DNA of 64,000 nucleotides, from NCBI GenBank assembly GCA_022578605.1, contig MU394073.1:248001-312000 (forward strand), read 5' to 3'. Below, piece by piece: positions 22,062-35,862 of the stretch. The stretch's first letter is position 1. Each line of letters starts with the position of its first letter. The notes beneath the pieces were generated by a model. It made no database searches. It saw only the letters and a program-made list of their open reading frames with translations, and was not told the DNA's origin. The stretch is from Camillea tinctor (Eukaryota > Ascomycota > Sordariomycetes > Xylariales > Xylariaceae). A program made the position numbers and the translations under genes.

Positions 22062-23024
22062 TCACGCATCAAATCTCGTCTTCCGCTTCTTAGCACTAGG
22101 CTGCACCCCTCCTCCTCCTCCACCCTGACCACCACCACTACTCCCCGTCGCCGAGGTAGAAGCGGCAGCAACGAACTCCACCGGCGCGCCCTTCTCCCGT
22201 GCCCTCGTCTGTGCGACCTCGAGCTGGCTCTTGCGGAGCTGCTCGCGGAAGGCGTGTCGGGGGAAGGCGTCGGCGGGATCCCACAGGTCGGGGGGCAGGG
22301 TGGTGCGGTACTGGTCGCGGGGGCTGTCGAGGCCGGCGTAGGCCAGCATCTTGTCGGCGAGGGCGGGATTGCGCATGGACGCGGACTCGGCGATGCGCGA
22401 GTTGAAGTGCACGCCCTTGCGCTTGAGCTCGAGGAAGTGCTCGAACTTGCGGCTCGTCGCCGGCGGGGGCGACACGCCGCGCGGCGAGGGGGGGATGTCC
22501 ATGTTGGGCACCGAGGGCAGCGTGAGGTCCCGCAGCAGGGCCCGGGTCGCGGAGTAGGGCGAGCCCGGGGGGAGCTCCGGCGCGGAGGATGCGGAGGCGG
22601 ATGCTTCCGGCTCGGGGAGGTCGTCGGCCTCTTCTAGGGGTGGGAAGCTGGGCCCTGATGCAGGGCCCATTTGAGGGCCGTAGACTGGGGCTGGTTTCTG
22701 ACCTACTACCTCTTCTGTGATAGTAGCTTTGGGTGATGTTTTTTCGGTATCTGTTTATATAGGTGAGATGTTGTTGCTCAAGGACATGAGAAGGGATGAG
22801 ATATCGGTGCTATGACTTACTCGGCTGCTCACCGGCCTTATTTGTTTCCCCTTCAACTGGTTTTAGTGACTGGCCTCATTGAAATCAGTGCTGCCCCGTC
22901 TGTTCATCAATGTAATGTTATATTTTGGGGGGTTGATATATTATTCCTCTCTTACCTTTGGTTCCGCCACTGGTGCCACCACCTCTTCTTCCTCATCGCT
23001 ACTTTCGTAGCCTACTAGAGCCAT
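22062..23024 (-). CDS. HCNGP/SAP30-binding-protein family nuclear protein
   Basis: Three exons: 22956-23024 (MALVGYESSDEEEEVVAP), 22821-22869 and 22062-22750; introns 22870-22955 (86 nt, CTGAT branch) and 22751-22820 (70 nt). All junctions keep phase and give 268 aa. An HCNGP-type domain spans about residues 140-196: KFEHFLELKRKGVHFNSRIA, then MRNPALADKMLAYAGL and DQYRTTLPPDLWDP. The C-terminus is a Gly-rich run followed by a basic nuclear-localisation-like KKRKTRF. In animals the family (SAP30BP) is linked to transcription and pre-mRNA splicing; the role in fungi is not established. The acidic N-terminus beginning GYESSDEEEE is typical of the family. It is divergent from PRE4. Confidence 0.85.
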
Positions 23025-23596
23025 CTTTTATTTTTGGTGTTGTTCCAAATTGCGTATAGTTATTGTTTATAGATCAATATGGTTTTTATATGAAAGTAGG
23101 TATTTTATAAGAATTAGATTATTATGCAGAAACTTTAATAAAGGTTTAGTTTTAATGAGTTATTCGTTTAGATTAAGTCACAAGTTGTCTAAGAAGGCAC
23201 ATCCATGTGTTTATATACAACAACTTGAAGGTCTGAGCAGTGCTCAACTGAAGGTGGATATAGATATAGTTGAGCCAGCTGTCGCCAGGTGCTACAGACT
23301 GTCAAAGCACAGGTCTCTAAGTGGGAAGGCAGAACACGGACGCGCAGCTTAACATTCGCTAGCGTAGAACTGCGGGAGCTCCAATCCCCAAACGACGTCG
23401 TAGCTTCAGCCTGTTGCTTAGTAGTGTAATAGTGTATTGTACAACCCGCCATAACCCAGCACCTGGGCACACCTCGTCTTCTACAACCTTATCTGCATAA
23501 CCTACCAGATACAACTATCACCACCAACACCACCAACACCACCACTCTTTTACTTCTACCTTTCTAGATCCTCCCCCCAAACAAATAAAAAGAAAA
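23025..23596. promoter_or_regulatory. Divergent promoter of HCNGP gene and PRE4
   Basis: 572 bp between two divergent starts. A CACCA repeat (CACCACCAACACCACCAACA-like, about 23519-23545) lies just upstream of PRE4. No clear TATA box is seen. Confidence 0.5.
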
Positions 23597-24542
23597 ATGG
23601 ATCACCGACCACAAGCCTGGGGCCGTGTAAGCATACTATAATATAAAATACCCCTCCCACCCATTGCCAGGCTCAGCTCAGCTAATCAAGCTCAACCCGG
23701 ACAGCCTAGAGACGATGTCTACGGCGCCTACGATGCTTCGTATCTACAGGCCAACGGCCCAAATCAACACACCCAGTCTCCCATTGTCACGGGAACCTCA
23801 GTAGTGGCCATGAAGTTCAAGGACGGCGTGGTAATGGCAGCGGATAACCTAGGTACTGTACCCTCTCCCATGCCCTCCTCTCCTCTCCAACAACGCAGAA
23901 TCCATGCTAACATCTTCCCTCCCTACCCGCACAGCATCCTACGGTTCGCTCGCCCGCTTCACCGACGTCAAGCGTATACGCACTTTCGCCGACACCTCCA
24001 TCATCGGGTTCGGTGGCGACGTGTCGGACATGCAGTACCTGGACCGGCACCTGACGGAGCTCGGCATCGACGAGGCCTACCAGTCGGAGGCGGGGCACAC
24101 GCTGAACGCGCGGAACCTGCACAAGTACCTGTCGAACCTGCTCTACAACCGGCGGTCCAAGTTCGACCCCCTGTGGAACCACCTCCTCGTAGCCGGTCTA
24201 GACGAGGAGTCGCGGCCGTTCCTCGCCGCCGCCGACCTGCTCGGCACCACCTTCACCTCGCCCTCGCTCGCCACCGGCTTCGGCGGCATGCTCGCCCAGC
24301 CCATCATGCGCCGCTACGTGCCCGACGAGGCCGCCGTCGCCGGCGTTTCGCGCGACCAGGCCGTCGAGGTCATCCGCGAGTGCATGAAGGTCCTCTTCTA
24401 CCGCGACGCCCGCAGTCTCGACTCGTACTCCCTCGCCATCGTCACCAAGGACGGCGTCGAGCTGCGCGAGAACGAGAAGCTCGAGCAGCAGAGCTGGGCC
24501 TTTGCTGACCGCATCAAGGGCTACGGTACCCAGACCGTTTAA
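23597..24542 (+). CDS. PRE4: 20S proteasome subunit beta-7 (PRE4/PSMB4)
   Basis: Non-catalytic beta ring subunit of the 20S core particle. Exons 23597-23626 (MDHRPQAWGR), 23705-23852 and 23935-24542; introns 23627-23704 (78 nt, GCTAATC branch) and 23853-23934 (82 nt). The junctions give WGR-PRDDVYGAY and DNLA-SYGSLARF, as in other fungal PRE4 proteins; 261 aa in total. The propeptide runs to about residue 40 (PIVTGTSVVAMKFKDG), followed by VVMAADNLASYGSLARF and IGFGGDVSDMQYL, and ends in a tail reaching a neighbouring subunit (YGTQTV). The residues of an active threonine site are not all present, as expected for beta-7. Codons in the third exon are strikingly G/C-ending, in contrast to the AT-rich flanks. 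Confidence 0.95.
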
Positions 24543-25581
24543 GGAAGAAAAAAGGGGGGAAAGGGGAGGAATAGAAGACAGGGGGGAGGATCAGGTCGAC
24601 TTGTTTTGTGGGTTTGGGATTACCATGTTCCTGCAAAACAGGATAGCATAGCAAACGCGGTATAGAGAGAGCCACACGGGACAGGGCAAAGGTGTGACTA
24701 TCATGGTGTGTTGATGTTGCACACCGGCCATTACACCTACCGTTGATCACTAGACCAGAGGCCAAGGAGCCAAATCCTATGGGCTACTACAAATGCATAC
24801 GAGTAGGGGAAAGGGCGGCGAGGGAATGAACTATGGAACAAGAAAAGGCTTACTTTGCTTCTCCTATTCTTGACCCATCTGGTACTCGGTCGTAGAAAGA
24901 AAATTTTCTTGTAGAGTAAAAATAAAAAAGACGAAAAAAGGGAAATGAATGTCAGTATTTGACGTGACATGATATATTAGCAATGAAATGAAATATTTTT
25001 ATTTTGATGTCAAACTCTTGTTTTATTTTTTCAATACTTGGTTATCTAAAACTTTGAACCTGCAAAATCAATTGCGTGATGACCTTCTTTCTGTACGGAC
25101 ATAGTGCACGTAAACTGTAGAAGGTGAACAAAATTCGTGCCGAAATGACCTTTTACTTTATTTTTCCGTTTTGCTTGAACTAAGTCGAATCATGACTACA
25201 TATAAAAATCATCTTGTCCTATCTACCTGTGCCATACGTGATTGCTTCCTTGCAATAGGTACCCCAACCGGGAGAAGATAAAAAACAGAACAAGGCCAGA
25301 ATCTACATATGGGGGTTATTATACGCATCATGTGCAAAATACAAGCAAAGGGGAAAAGGTCAACACCAATTGCCCTTTCCACCATGACCACATCATCTGG
25401 TCCATCTCTTCAAGACAAGACCAAGATGCCTATATATTTGTTTATCCGGATCCAACCACCGTGACCACGTGAAACCCCAGTTTTTTCTTTTCAAACCAAC
25501 TCCGGTACAGGATTGTGTCGAAAAATCGTCAGTAGGGATGAATCTATTAAATCATACACATATGCGTGCATTTTTTTTTTC
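24543..25581. other. Convergent 3' intergenic region between PRE4 and GFA1
   Basis: AT-rich with G-runs near 24553-24590; nothing gene-like is seen. Confidence 0.6.
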
Positions 25582-28321
<2,740 letters not shown>

Positions 28322-29942
28322 TGTGTCTGATAACTCTCGAGTCTTGTGTGCGGGGTGGGAAGGAGGAAGGAATGGAATGAAAGAGAAGAGGGTTTTGGGT
28401 ATCTAGGAGAGAAAGAAAGGAAAAGGAAAGCTCAGTAGGTGTGGAATTGGAATAATAAAGTAATGAGGAATAAGGGGAAGGGAGAAGCAGGTAGGTGTAA
28501 GAGAAATCGGGGGCTTATGGGCTTTTTCTACAAGTGCCAGCAACGGTGCAGCTTGGTGGTGGTGCTCTGGTTGCTAGCCATGTGTACGTAGATAGGTACT
28601 AGATAGGTACTAGGGAGGTTAGTCAAGTGTCAGGTAGCGTATCGCTGATAATGGGGGGGAAGGATACATGGAAGCGGGGTGGCGCTAATGTACACCAAGG
28701 CCAAAAAAGCCATGCCATCACATCCTTGACCGACCCAGCTGGCTGGCGGGTTCAACTTGTTCTTTCCCTTTGTCCTTCTTGCTACTTGCTGCAAGATCCA
28801 TTACCTATAACTGCCAGGCCAGTTCTTTACCTACTATGTAGTTCTTTCCATTCTAACTTGCTGCTACCGCCTACATGGCAGCTACCTCCTCCAAAGTTAC
28901 TGTATTGTGTGTATAGGTACTCCTAGCACTTAAACTTAGGTGCTTAGTACCCATTTTACGAAGGGAAGTCACCAAACCAGTAAGTATAGTAGAGATGCCA
29001 CCTTTTAGTAAGTAGTACTATATAATCTAGGAGGGGTGGGAAAAGTTAAAGGAAAGTGGCACTTAACCTAATGTATGTATAGCATGCAACATGCCGAAAC
29101 TCGTTTCATTATGCATATATGAGTTTATTTATTTATTTATTTTCTTACCTGCTACCTGCTAAGTCACTACTTCACTCCAATCACTTCTTTGCCTGAAGAT
29201 GTTGAGGTAAAGCAACACCTATTTGCAAATATAAATTCATAGGGTACATACCCTTCTCAACTCTTCTGCGGGGCAACAGAAAAAAAAAGAACCGAACCAA
29301 ACATCGTCATTCCAGGTCTCAGCCGCTTGTCAACCATCACAATCCATGGGTTCAAACCTCAAAATATTATCGTGAACCTATGAATCTATTCGCAGATCTG
29401 AAGTGATACGGGTGTTTACTCGAAATATTAGCATAAAAAGAAAGAGAACCTACCGAGTCAATAGATCTTTTTCTTCGTCCAACCCCCACCAATGGTGTCT
29501 TCGTGTTGAACACGACTTTGCACGATGCGGGCAAAGTAGGGTGGGCTTGGCTGGGTAACCCTGGGCTGGTTGGCTGGGCCAGCCCCTTATTTTGGGGCTG
29601 TACATACAGTACCTGAGCTAGTGCAACGAGTCGTGGAAAGGCCCTACGGAGTACTAAGTACGACGTGCGAAAAAGGATGTGTGAGAGAAAAAAAAAAAAG
29701 AAGCCCCCCTTCTCGGAGCTGATGGTTGATGCGGTACCATTTGCCCTACAAGCCTAACGATCTTCGCCTGCCATCTGAGAATGCTACTCCCCCACCCCAG
29801 GTCGGACAGCTCTCGTTTGGAGCTTAGCTCAATGGAAATCCCGTAGATCAGAAGCAAGGCGACGTCCGAACACGAGCTTCAGTGACGACATTATCGAGAA
29901 TTCCAATACATAGAGAGGGGGGTTATTGGTTTCAAGCATCAA

Positions 29943-29993
29943 ACAACGACAACAATCATAACAACAACAATCATAACAACAACAGCAACGACA
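29943..29993. repeat. ACAACA-type microsatellite
   Basis: Imperfect tandem AAC/ACA units broken by ATCATAAC, with a repeated unit ACAACAATCATAACA occurring twice. Confidence 0.75.
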
Positions 29994-30450
29994 ATTCTTA
30001 CGGGGAACAAAGGATGCCCAACAATTTTCATTACTGCTTCTTGTATGTGGGTATTCGGAATTGACCGCATAAATGATATGCGTAAGAACGACAGAGGAGA
30101 GAGATGAGAAGAAAGAAAAGCAAAGAAAAGAAAGAAAAATAATAAGAAAAAGAAAATCAATTGTACAATGGATCACTCATATGTACACGAAGCACTGATA
30201 CTAACCACTAAGAAATTGATTTGGCAAGATATCTGAGAAGTATGAAGCCTTTGGCGGCCCAGGCCTCAACCGAGATCCCTTCTACCTCGCAGCTCGCCGG
30301 CCACATCCTGGCGGGAAATCACTGGGGATTTCCTTTCTTAATTCCCCGCCAACCTGTTTTGTATTTGCTTCTCATCGCTTTTTCCCAGACTGAACGAGAT
30401 CTTTTTCTTAGCTTGGCTTAAGAGTTTATCGACCCGCATCTTAATTAGAT

Positions 30451-30703
30451 ACCCAGGCAGGCGGACGTCAAAAAACATTTCACACTCACTTATACCGCCA
30501 TACACTTTAACAACCATTTAAATCACGAATATCCAAATATTTAAATTTCAAAAAATATATAATAAGAAATAGAAGTCAATAATTAACCTACTAATAAAGA
30601 TTTAAAATGGTTAATTATATGGTTGTTGCTGTTGTTTTTTGAATTAAGAACATTACTAGGTTAAGTGAGTGTCGGGTGTTTTTTGACGTCCGCCTGCCAG
30701 GGT
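30451..30703. mobile_element. MITE-like element with 42-bp terminal inverted repeats
   Basis: The left arm 30451-30492 starts ACCCAGGCAGGCGGACGTCA; the reverse complement of the right arm 30662-30703 starts ACCCTGGCAGGCGGACGTCA. The arms match at 37 of 42 positions. The 169-bp interior is strongly AT-rich, has no coding capacity and shows weaker internal symmetry (ACAACCAT-type words). No target-site duplication is clear, so it is probably old or the exact ends differ. It is non-autonomous; the superfamily is not assigned. Confidence 0.7.
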
Positions 30704-33521
30704 TCATGGGCAAATACCTGTGTACTTGTTTTTGCCAAAACCGTGGCCCTCTAGCCAGATCTTAGCACGAAATCTCTCTTGCATGCCATTGGCTACGCCG
30801 TCCGCCATCATTCACATCCATTACTTTACAAGATGGAGAAGTCTTGCACAGCCAACCGGCGCGCGCGAAGAACACGTTACCGTATCCCGGAGAAATAGGT
30901 TGAGGCAAGGTGTCTGGAGAGAGAAGACGGATGCGGGACCCTTGCCAGTCGCTCGTCAACTCAACAGCAGCGCCACCACTAACACCACCCCTTCTCACCA
31001 GAGCGCCCGCTCACCGGCCGCCTACCACTAGCCAAAATGCATACCCCAGTTAGGGCCTTAGCTATCTAAGTCCGTCTCCTATGAGAAGCTTCTAGCGAGT
31101 AATCTAAGGCTAAGAATAGCAACGACGAGCAAGTCATAGTCCCGGCAGTAAGTCCCAAGATTGATCAAAGACGGGAAGAACATCATCCAATTGATACGAC
31201 CGCCATTCGTTTTAGTGTTAGACATTAAAGGGAGAGCAAAAGATGGTATGGTATGGTGGTATGTATCATTGGGGGGGTAGCACATGCAAAGCAGGTGTAT
31301 TCCCCGGAGCCTTGCATACCAAGTTGAATTTACTTTACGGGTTTTGAAGCCTGATATGTTCGTGCGACACACCAAGAAAAGACCCCAGAGAGCCTGGATT
31401 ACCTAGTGTATGACTACGCTAACTGACACGACACAGACGCGTGGTTAAAAAGAAGGAAGAGAAAAAATATATACGTTATTTTCTATGTCTTACTTATTGC
31501 GTATACCTCCCTTGGTGTACAGTTCCCCATATCTATATATAGGCATATATTTCTTTGTTATCTCAAATGCAACCTTACGGCAGTACCTCGCATAAATCTC
31601 GATGACCAAAAAAGGGGGGAGGGAATTCTACGTCCCTACTACAAGGACAGGTACCTATGTATATACTTACATGTTAGTTACGTAGGCACGGTATGTTGCT
31701 TTCAGTTCACGAGAAATTTGAAGTCAGGTCTAAGACAACTACTGCGGCTGAAATCCTGCTAACATGCTTATCTTACTCAATATCAATCGACCGATGATAA
31801 TAGCCTACTTTAAGTCGATTGTGTACATATCCTTTGGCTGCCCTAGCTTGCTATCTAGCTATTGACCTACACCCTAACAGCTTCTGGCACGATGAGATCA
31901 ATCCCCCTGATAATAAAACTACTCACTATCATCTCGAATTATTCCTTCTAGCCACTTACGTATTTTCTCATTTTCTGAGCCAACCAGTAGTGGTTAGATA
32001 TCTTTCCCCTCCCCCCTATAGGAATGGGGAGCTTTGCCCCATTGCTGATAATCCTATTCAATTCCCCACGGTGCTTATAACATGTTCTCCTATACGTTCG
32101 ATTCCGCTTCTGCCAGCTCGGGTGTTATCTATTACGGACGATCATGGGACCTAGGGGGTAAACCAACCGGCTATAACGATTGAAAAGAATCACGACATCG
32201 TCCACGTTATAGTTGTTCTGTAGACTATTCGTTGAGACGAGAGAGTTAGGCCCTGCCACCCAACCCCCATCCCCTCCATCCCTCTCCCCCCGTATATGCG
32301 CCTTCGATTCTTTCCCCGATTGTTCCCTTTTGGCTTTGTTTTTGCCAATCATTACTCTATTGGTATTCAAGTATGAAATGTAACATGATGATATTGCATG
32401 CCACTGGAACCCAACCTTACATAGGTATCATCCATGTCGACTAACAAATTTTAACGAGCACCCAACAACCTACCGAACACATACATACTTATACTCTCAC
32501 ACACTCGATGCTACCCTCTACGCTAATTATACCGAGGCAGATGGATACTTATGTATGACATGTACAAAGGTAGTTCGACGTTGCTAACTAACCAGGTGAC
32601 CTAGGTTAGTAGTTAAGATAAAGCTCAGCTAGCTTACGGCCCAGGTAGGATATATGATGATGATCCTGGTGATAGAGACAGGTATTCTGCTTGGTATGTC
32701 CACATACATAGCGTAGTTTAGATCGATGAAAACGGAAACTGAAATAAATAAATGGGAAAAAAAAGAATAGTTATTAAAATAAGTAAATAATTACCTAATT
32801 GAAATAAAAAAAAATTTAAGTAAATAAAAAGGGCGGATTTAAATCCATCTCTCCATGTATACAGCAATGTGACAGGCTGACTATTCAGCATGGGTGTTGT
32901 TGGCGTAGGTACGTCGTTAGCTATCTAGGCGTGGACAAGTTAACAAATATTTTTCTCCTCTGAACTTCATCTATCACCATCTTGCTATATAGGCACGTAT
33001 ACACCGAAGACATAATTTTAGATTTTCAGAAGAGCATCCCAGGTCATAGAAATAAAACCGTAATGTTCTATTAAAAGATGCTCTCTTTTTTTTCTATGCT
33101 GTTATATTCTCTCTCCCTATATCAAATCAAACAATATTTCTAAACTGGTCAAGCTAGGTAGGTCATCTCTCGCGAGTGCACATCGCAATAGCGGAGATAA
33201 ATAGGGAGGTAGGTTAGGTAAGTAGATGGATGATAGCGTATTTGCTCTCACTGCCTTACCCTGTAAGGTATGAATTCATCTAATATTACACTGAGAAGTT
33301 TTCTCGATTCTGCCCGTGGAAGAGAGGGGCAGGGGGCGGGGGAGGAAGCTGGAATAACAAGAAAATCCGTAATAACTTCCATCTACAACCCTGGATTTCT
33401 CCTATCCCCTCCCCTTTCGTCGATGATCTCGTCATACCTTCTCCTATCCGAATCTAAACTACCTGACTACCTTCCTCCAGTTGCATATAAACCAATGCAC
33501 ATATAGACACAGCTGCCAACC

Positions 33522-34949
33522 TTATAGCTTTTGGTATTCTAGCTTGCCCTCTAGCTTCTTCGCCTCCGCCAGTTTTCGGACTGCCTTATTGAAGTCGTCT
33601 TGGTTAACGGCGTCTCGGTATCCCTTGATGGCAAACAGACCACTAGAGATCGGGCAGTTAGTGAATCATGTCAATCTTCTCAAGAATAGCATTCGGGATT
33701 TCTTAAATGTTATGGTGGCAACTTACGCTTCAGTAACCACATTCCGCAAATCGGCGCCGTTTAGCCCATCGCTCATTTTCACTACGCTCTCAAAGTCGAT
33801 ATCACCCTCCGTAATAACGCTTTGAGCGTGAATCTTGAGAATTTCCAGCCGCCCAACCTCGTTTGGCAGGGGGATCTCGATCTTGCGGTCGAGTCGTCCG
33901 GCACGTAGCAGCGCAGGGTCGAGAGTATCGGGTCTGTTCGTGGCCATGATAATCTTAGTCTTGCCGAGGTAATCGAAGCCGTCTAGCTGGTTAAGCAGCT
34001 CCATAAGTGTTCGCTGAATTTCTCGATCTGCACTAGTTCCTTCGGAAAACCGTCGACCGCCTATGGCGTCAATCTCGTCCATGAAAATGATACAGGGTTC
34101 GTGCTCCTTGGCATAGCCGAACATCTCTCTTATTAGACGGGCGGATTCACCAATATATTTGTCGACGATGGCGGAAGAGACAACTATTTGGAGAGAAGGA
34201 AGGTTAGCATAGCCCAGCCAAGCCAAGGGATGGCGGTAGACCAGTGCTCTGGAAAACGTAGCTTATTACACATACCCTTCAAGAAGTTTGTTTCTAAACT
34301 GCTGGCAACAGCTCGTGCAAGGAGCGTCTTTCCTGTACCCGGAGGTCCGTATAGCAACACACCCTTGGGCGGCTTGATGCCCACTCTTAGGAAAAGCTCG
34401 GGGTTCTTCAGCGGCAGTTCGATCACCTCTCGAAGTTCGCGGATCTGATCGTTGAGGCCACCGATACCGGCAAAGCTGACCTGACCGGGATCCTCCAGCG
34501 ACATGTTATAGACCAGCGGGTCGACTTCTCGCGGCAGCATCCGCATGATGGTGAGGGTGGTCATATCCAGCGCTACACGGGTTCCTTGTTTCAGCTTCGC
34601 CTTGTCGACTTTGGATCTGCAACCGACGACATATCGGGGACCAGATGATGCTTTGACAATAACTAGATTGGCATTTGGGGTCAGCAACGACTCGCGGGGC
34701 GGTGGGGGGTACAATGCATGTATATTCGCGGCGCTTACATCTTTCCTCGTCGAGCTGTTTGAGGACTTCACCAATAATCTGACCAACACTTTGTAGTGCC
34801 TTGATGTTCTCTTCAGTCTGATTAAAGTCTCGTTCCAACCCCTTGATCTCTAGACGCAGCGCCTTGAGCTTAGATTCCCATTCTCTCGACTCGATAAGTT
34901 TGGCTCGGAGCGCTTGGAGCGCGTGCTCCCTCTCTTGGTCGGAGGCCAT
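33522..34949 (-). CDS. RPT4: 26S proteasome regulatory ATPase subunit RPT4
   Basis: AAA+ ATPase of the base of the 19S cap that unfolds and threads ubiquitinated substrates. Exons 34739-34949, 34276-34662, 33727-34183 and 33522-33642; introns of 76, 92 and 84 nt with TGAC/CTAAC-type branch sites. All phases agree and give 391 aa. The N-terminal coiled coil (about residues 5-65: [20 protein letters not shown]) is followed by an OB domain ([20 protein letters not shown]), Walker A GPPGTGKT at about 173-180, Walker B FMDEIDA near 231-237, and the second-region-of-homology [20 protein letters not shown]. The [20 protein letters not shown] stretch is typical of Rpt4 rather than Rpt1/2/3/5/6. The C-terminus is LEYQKL, without the HbYX motif, as expected for Rpt4. 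Confidence 0.96.
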
Positions 34950-35862
34950 GGTCTGGGTTGCTGATGGGCGAATTGGTGGAATGGACTAGGTTAATTATGA
35001 GGCGAGTCGTATAGAGGATGCGAGAAACTAAATGGGAGTTATGCGGGAGGTTGAGGTAGTGGGAATATATTGGAGCTTTGACGATGAGGCTCTGAGAGCT
35101 GTGTTTGGTTTGGTTGTAGGTAACTTGGTGACGAACAGCTTCCGCTGCCTGCATTGGAGGTACATATGTACTAACCTAAGGTACTTCGGTACATGCAACT
35201 TCTCTTATCGATTCTGGTCATTTTATCAATAAGCAGTACTTCGTACTCCGTACATACACCCGAAATTCTACCGTACTTCAGTAACCATTCCAATCGATAC
35301 TTAAGCATTACACTACTATTACACTAAAATGACATTACATTGTGCACGCTTCAAATTGTATAGGCTGTAGTAGCACTGTGTAGTGTTGGCAATCCCCCTT
35401 TTACTCCGTTGAATTCCAAAGCGTTATAATGATAATAATACATGCTAAGTGTTATTGACCTAATAACCACCATCTAATATCCGATACACACACAACGCCT
35501 CCACATGAAGTATATATATAGTGTATTAAAAGTATTGTACAGTTGAACAGACCTGAGAAGTAGTAAGACAATTTCCCCTGCTATATTGACTAAATGTTGA
35601 AGGGGGTTTTTTTTTTCTCTTTTGGAAGGGCTATGCGTGGAAACACCAGACAAATTAAGTACAAACGAACAATCATCTTTCTCGCAGAGGGGGTAAGAGT
35701 ATGAAACGCCACCATCCACACTATGCTTTGGGGGGTATATGGTGTAAATCGTGAGATAGCGTCGTCGAAATATGTATTTGGTGTATCCGCTGATGCAACT
35801 TGGGCATAATTCATAAGCCGCCATCCTTCAAAAAAAAAATTTAGAAGAAAAAAAAAACTGCT
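34950..35862. other. Intergenic between the 526-aa gene and RPT4
   Basis: RPT4 promoter side and 3' flank of the next gene. It includes a TACGGAGTA copy (minus sense) at 35244-35252 and A/T homopolymers at 35828-35860. No gene is seen. Confidence 0.6.

Larger units (their letters stand above)
28322..33521. other. 5.2 kb gene-free region upstream of GFA1 / downstream of RPT4
   Basis: No supportable gene. It holds the GFA1 promoter, TTTA repeats near 29120-29145, a TACGGAGTA copy at 29645, an ACA/AAC-rich microsatellite at 29943-29993, the inverted-repeat element at 30451-30703, a GC-richer patch at 30830-31030 with overlapping open frames of about 80-100 codons on both strands, an ACCTAGGT palindrome at 32599 and A/T-rich simple sequence near 32740-32840. 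Confidence 0.55.

Noticed and set aside
29822..29880. tRNA A-box-like TTAGCTCAATGG followed by GTCCGAAC
   Set aside because: The B-box is imperfect and no acceptor stem pairs; not a tRNA. Scanning for GTTCRA/TYGAAC words elsewhere (for example 29350, 47229) also gave no cloverleaf.
30720..31031. Open frames of 78-103 codons on both strands beside the inverted-repeat element
   Set aside because: No transposase motif or similarity recognised; frames overlap antisense to each other.
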